Shown here piece by piece: positions 8,101 through 10,344 of a DNA stretch of 10,344 nucleotides. The notes beneath the pieces are model-generated. The model had not been told where the DNA came from. It worked only from the letters and a program-made list of their open reading frames with translations, and made no database searches. Both the position numbers and the translations under genes were made by a program. Origin of the DNA: Saccoglossus kowalevskii (Eukaryota > Hemichordata > Enteropneusta > Harrimaniidae); contig NW_003156733.1 in assembly GCF_000003605.2 (NCBI RefSeq), positions 720,632 through 730,975 of the forward strand, read 5' to 3'. How positions within the stretch are numbered: position 1 is the stretch's first letter; each line of letters opens with the position of its first letter.

Positions 8101-9563
8101 TAATTCCACATGACAATACATAGAAGTTGAACCGGAAGTTGAATTAGAATTATTATTCACTTCGTCACGTAGCGTTCGTTGAACAAAGCTAAAATTCAAA
8201 TTCAAAAAATCGCCTACTTTCAGGGACAACCACGTGACCGAACGTCATAACCCGAAACTATGCAAGCATTCGTTAGATAGGCAATACATAGATTCACCTT
8301 TGATAATAAGTTGAATTAGAAATATATTTTACTTCGTCATGTAGCGTACTTTGAACATGTCAAAAGTTCACTACTTTAAGGGACAGTCACGTGACAACCA
8401 AACAATGTACCAAATTTTGCAACAATGCATTTAATAGATATTCTAATGATCAATATATAGTACAAGTTTCAAGTCAAAAAAAAAAAAAAAAATACCAGAG
8501 CGGCACTTATAGCGTTACAAAGTTGGGCCGAAAACAATTTTTGGAAATTTCACAACAATTTTGAAAAAGCCAAAATGTTGGTCTATTCAGATCTTGTTTT
8601 GTTTTTATGATAGGTTTAAAGGTGTTGCCGAGACAGTGCCGTAAAGTATCCTATTTTCCGTGTTTTTGAACAAAAATTTCGCCCGTTACCATGGCAACAC
8701 GGAGTTTTGATCTAAAAGAAAGCTATTTTGAGGGGTTGTGGACCAAGTATTATCACTGTGCAAAATATGAGCCAAATCTATTTTTTGACCCCTGCCACCA
8801 TTGTTTGATTTTCACAGACATTTGCTCTGACATTGAACAATTATGTATAGACTGGCCATAGTCGGGGAGATTTTTTCAAACATAGGTGTAATTTTTAATT
8901 AAAAACAAATATTTTTGTGATCATGCTAATAAGGCCAAATTGACAATTAATTATATTTTTTTTTGGTAAAACAAAAAAGAAGTCCCAACTTTGCAAGTCT
9001 AAATTATATAGTCATATACGGTATATCAACATGGGGCGGTGTATGCACCTCTCATTTGACGTTTTCTTTATTCAGACTTGAGTATTAATCAACACAAGGA
9101 ATCAGTACAGATTCAATTCCGAGAAAGACATGCAATGACTTCCATTGTGTGTGCTGTCATAATGGTAGTACGCGGGAAACTTATAATCAGTTCGCTGGGG
9201 GTCTGAGATGGAATCGACTCTGGAATCAGCAACGAGAATATGATAGTTTCTGAGAATAAGGTTGTGTATTTCTTTCAAATCACACTAATACAACGGAATT
9301 TATCATTGTTTACAAATATAACCGTGATTTGTTGTGATAAATTTTGCAGATTTCTCCAGGAGGACGAGGACATGGAAAATGATTGGTAGGTAACCAAATT
9401 ATATCGTTGTACTCACACTCGTAGCGGTAAACAGCGCCCCCAGTTTCTGATCATGAAAAAAACTACTTGATCGCTGTCGACAAAGGGCGTAACGTATCGG
9501 ACAATTGCACGGGCATCTGACAATATTATTTTTTTTTTAATTACTAGGTTTGAAGAAAAATAA
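5125..9563 (+). CDS. Spliced gene for a small secreted, charge-segregated protein (101 aa, family unknown)
   Basis: Coding parts are 5125-5192, 6009-6098, 7871-7966, 9350-9385 and 9548-9563, 306 nt including the TAA stop. All four introns are GT-AG and phase 2, and the frame stays open across every junction, which is the main evidence. Residues 1-24 form a signal peptide: MRTH, a hydrophobic core VIIVFSLVLIVLLA, and an AQA|D cleavage site. Residues 25-65 are cationic (13 Arg/Lys, 5 acidic) with two NRRRSN motifs and a GGRGGGRGR run. Residues 66-101 are acidic (15 Asp/Glu, 2 basic) and end in ENDWFEEK. There are no cysteines and no membrane segment besides the signal. Export from the cell is likely. 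The RRR sites could serve furin-like proteases, so a precursor of a cationic peptide is possible, but a disordered matrix or secreted binding protein fits as well. The start ATG has A at -3 and is the first ATG of the predicted mRNA. No transcript evidence is available. Confidence 0.6.
5315..5336 (+). other. Perfect 9-bp hairpin in intron 2
   Basis: CCAGTTATC (5315-5323) and GATAACTGG (5328-5336) are exact reverse complements around the tetraloop AGAA. It sits 120 bp into the intron after the signal-peptide exon. No known RNA family is recognised, and it may be chance or a relic of a small inverted repeat. Confidence 0.4.
6009..6098 (+). CDS. Exon 3: Arg/Gly-rich module A (90 nt)
   Basis: The acceptor is TTCTTTATGTAG at 6008 and the donor is GCAAG|GTAATT at 6098/6099. 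The exon is phase 2 at both ends. It encodes residues from Gln23 to the first two bases of Arg53: ADSNRRRSNN, then GGRGGGRGRDAD, then PEERQVAR. It is related to exon 4 in sequence, phase and splice-edge sequence. It sits in an otherwise AT-rich intronic background as a local GC-rich island. Confidence 0.6.
6099..7870 (+). other. Intron 3 (1772 bp), no gene seen
   Basis: The intron contains no repeat I can name. A possible cryptic cassette exon lies at 6655-6708. CACGTG occurs at 6300, 7377 and 7477, and TTACGTCACG at 7281-7290 resembles a CRE half-site. Open frames of 66-88 codons on both strands show no motifs. Confidence 0.5.
7871..7966 (+). CDS. Exon 4: Arg-rich/acidic module B (96 nt), paralogue of exon 3
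   Basis: The acceptor is CTGTTCGTGTAG at 7870 and the donor is GCAAG|GTAACG at 7966/7967, phase 2 at both ends. It encodes GSGNRRRSNKGRDVDQ, then DIFTVDDDEAGSPQA, ending in the shared Arg85 codon. Shared with exon 3 are NRRRSN, GRDxD, the terminal A-R and the 10-mer GGCAGAGACG. The first ~28 bases of the two downstream introns are also similar. It replaces the Gly-rich run of module A with an acidic tail. Confidence 0.6.
8114..8440. repeat. Imperfect tandem duplication, ~165-bp unit
   Basis: Two copies begin at CAATACATAGA (8114) and CAATACATAGA (8282). Matching landmarks follow in the same order: AAGTTGAATTAGAA, ACTTCGTCAYGTAGCG, GGGACA followed by CACGTGAC, and CATT followed by TAGATA. Offsets vary from 157 to 172 bp because of small indels. 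CACGTGAC is exactly kept in both copies (8231 and 8388). It lies in intron 4 and is non-coding. Confidence 0.7.
8476..8492. repeat. Poly-A run (17 A)
   Basis: An uninterrupted A run just downstream of the tandem duplication. It could be the tail of a retroposon, but no body with RNA polymerase III boxes is seen upstream. Confidence 0.8.
8515..8996. mobile_element. Possible MITE or element remnant with 15-bp inverted ends
   Basis: TTACAAAGTTGGGCC (8515-8529) and the reverse complement of 8982-8996 (TTGCAAAGTTGGGAC) match at 13 of 15 bases, bracketing about 480 bp. TTATA occurs just outside on both sides (8507-8511, 9004-9008) but at unequal distances, so the exact ends and target duplication are uncertain. 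The interior is non-coding and has a different texture from the flanking intron. Confidence 0.45.
8685..8698. promoter_or_regulatory. Perfect palindromic RFX-type X-box
   Basis: GTTACCATGGCAAC matches the known RFX-factor X-box consensus (GTNRCC, 0-3 bases, RGYAAC) in both half-sites. It sits inside the candidate element at 8515-8996, in intron 4. The sequence match is exact, but a function in this gene is not implied. Confidence 0.5.
9350..9385 (+). CDS. Exon 5: acidic micro-exon (36 nt)
   Basis: The acceptor is AATTTTGCAG at 9349 and the donor is ATTG|GTAGGT at 9385/9386, phase 2 at both ends. It encodes Arg85 (third base), FLQEDEDMEND and two bases of Trp97. A second possible donor, GGTAG|GTAACC at 9389/9390, would put a TAG stop directly after the Trp codon, so two C-termini are possible. 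Confidence 0.55.
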
Positions 9564-9589
9564 AGCTGTGATGCTTATCCATGTATGAG
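9548..9589 (+). CDS. Exon 6: last coding residues and stop, start of 3' UTR
   Basis: A strong polypyrimidine tract and acceptor (T-rich, then TTACTAG at 9547) are followed by G, completing Trp97. FEEK and the TAA stop at 9561-9563 come next. The donor is TGAG|GTAGGT at 9589/9590. The stop is 26 nt before the next junction, too close to trigger the usual junction-dependent decay. Confidence 0.5.
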
Positions 9590-9639
9590 GTAGGTTCGAA
9601 TTCGTGATTGAAAATAATGTGTAATATTACGGCATGGTG

Positions 9640-9860
9640 TAACGCGATACAGCTAGTATAAACTCGATGTACTGTATTAGTAGTACAATACACTAAGAAG
9701 TGATATAATATATTGTGTATCATATTATATTCCAGTACACTGTATTGTATTGTTACGTTAAAGCATGAAATAATAAGTGTATTATATAGTAATGCAATAT
9801 AATGTGACGCAATTTAACATCTTGTATAGTCACATAACATAGTTGTGTAATGCCGTGTAT
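9640..9860. repeat. AT-rich degenerate TGTATTGTA-like tract in the last intron
   Basis: Loose direct and inverted repeats of TACTGTATT and GTACAATACAC fill most of the 314-bp last intron. No sharp unit length can be defined, so this is probably decayed simple sequence. Confidence 0.5.
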
Positions 9861-9903
9861 TATGGAAATTAGTGTAACACTGACTTACATATTTCTTTTT
9901 CAG

Positions 9904-10060
9904 CGCTGTTTCAGGGACAACTATATGATGCGACGGATAAAGACGGATGTCGACTGCGTTGCCATAGGATATAGTTCTGTTTGAACACATGAAACGCGTT
10001 TCCCACCGTGTAACGTATTTATGTTTTAGTATTTATTAAATGCAATTATATGAAAATGTA
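9904..10060 (+). other. Exon 7: 3' UTR (end approximate)
   Basis: The acceptor is ATATTTCTTTTTCAG at 9903, a strong pyrimidine tract. A second AG nine bases on (GTTTCAG, 9913) is a weaker alternative. The exon leads to the ATTAAA at 10035. An open frame from 9904 (RCFRDNYMMRR and on) would need a phase-0 junction that no upstream exon supplies, so it is taken as untranslated. Confidence 0.5.
10035..10040 (+). terminator. Polyadenylation signal ATTAAA
   Basis: ATTAAA, the second commonest animal poly-A hexamer, is followed about 25-30 bases later by a TGTTTTTTTTTT-type U-rich element at 10066-10079. Cleavage is expected near 10055-10065. Confidence 0.5.
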
Positions 10061-10344
10061 ACGATATGTTTTTTTTTTATCAACCTACCCATCCAACCAT
10101 ACAAACATAACTTATTATGGAGAAAACTGGCATTATATGTAAAACAAATAACTCACACAATTCCATTTATCCAACTACGTAGCGGCGAACATTAGAAGTG
10201 ATCGCGCATTGCTCCTATATACATTGAAAATTATAATACTCCCTGGTTGTGAAATGGACATACTTTAGCTAGAATTATTTGAGAACTTGTCTATCCACTT
10301 GAAACCGAACAACCTATTTTCATAAACCGCGTCATCAACGACCG
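10061..10344. other. Downstream flank, nothing recognised
   Basis: AT-rich sequence after the predicted poly-A site. No exon, repeat or RNA gene was seen before the window ends. Confidence 0.4.

Noticed and set aside
8460-8530. Poly-A run as the tail of a SINE
   Set aside because: The upstream sequence is explained by the tandem duplication, and no A-box/B-box pair was found.
5125-9563. Identity with the echinoderm 185/333 (Transformer) immune proteins
   Set aside because: The overall flavour (signal peptide, Arg/Gly-rich start, no cysteine) is reminiscent, but that family has two exons and a long Gly- and His-rich body. No specific motif match could be shown from sequence alone.
9904-9984. 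Coding frame in the last exon (RCFRDNYMMRR and on)
   Set aside because: It needs a phase-0 junction, while all upstream coding exons end in phase 2. The phase-2 reading stops after seven codons.

Overview
The window looks like nuclear DNA of an animal, probably a marine invertebrate. It is AT-rich, lacks long open frames, has GT-AG introns, poly-A and AT-rich tracts, and several kinds of DNA-transposon debris including a HARBI1-type nuclease. I cannot name the phylum. Nothing bacterial or viral was seen.

Layout. Positions 1-1500 are non-coding, with A-rich (901-987) and A/T-rich (1147-1228) tracts. Positions 1514-2990 hold a broken PIF/Harbinger nuclease (about 1692-2508). It is embedded in arrays of a degenerate 11-bp repeat, AGTTCACGANN on one strand and TCGTGAACTNN on the other. 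The array orientation flips around the nuclease and flips again near 2770-2820. A 254-bp hAT-like miniature element with a clean 5-bp target duplication follows at 3274-3527. A roughly 400-bp miniature element with 33-bp inverted repeats lies at 4281-4684.

The main result is a spliced gene at about 4925-10060, plus strand, which no single reading frame reveals. It has a TATA-like box, a non-coding first exon, an exon at 5114-5192 encoding a signal peptide, two related Arg/Gly-rich exons (6009-6098 and 7871-7966), a 36-nt acidic exon (9350-9385), a short last coding exon (9548-9589), a 3' UTR exon from 9904 and an ATTAAA poly-A signal at 10035. All four coding junctions are phase 2, so every internal coding exon can be duplicated or skipped in frame. 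The predicted product is a 101-residue secreted, cysteine-free protein with a cationic first half and a strongly acidic second half. I do not recognise its family.

The introns carry more repeat debris. This includes a tandem duplication at about 8114-8440, an element of about 480 bp with 15-bp inverted ends (8515-8996) holding a perfect RFX-type X-box, and an AT-rich degenerate tract at 9640-9860. The hexamer CACGTG occurs ten times in the window, several times more than composition predicts, once just upstream of the TATA-like box.
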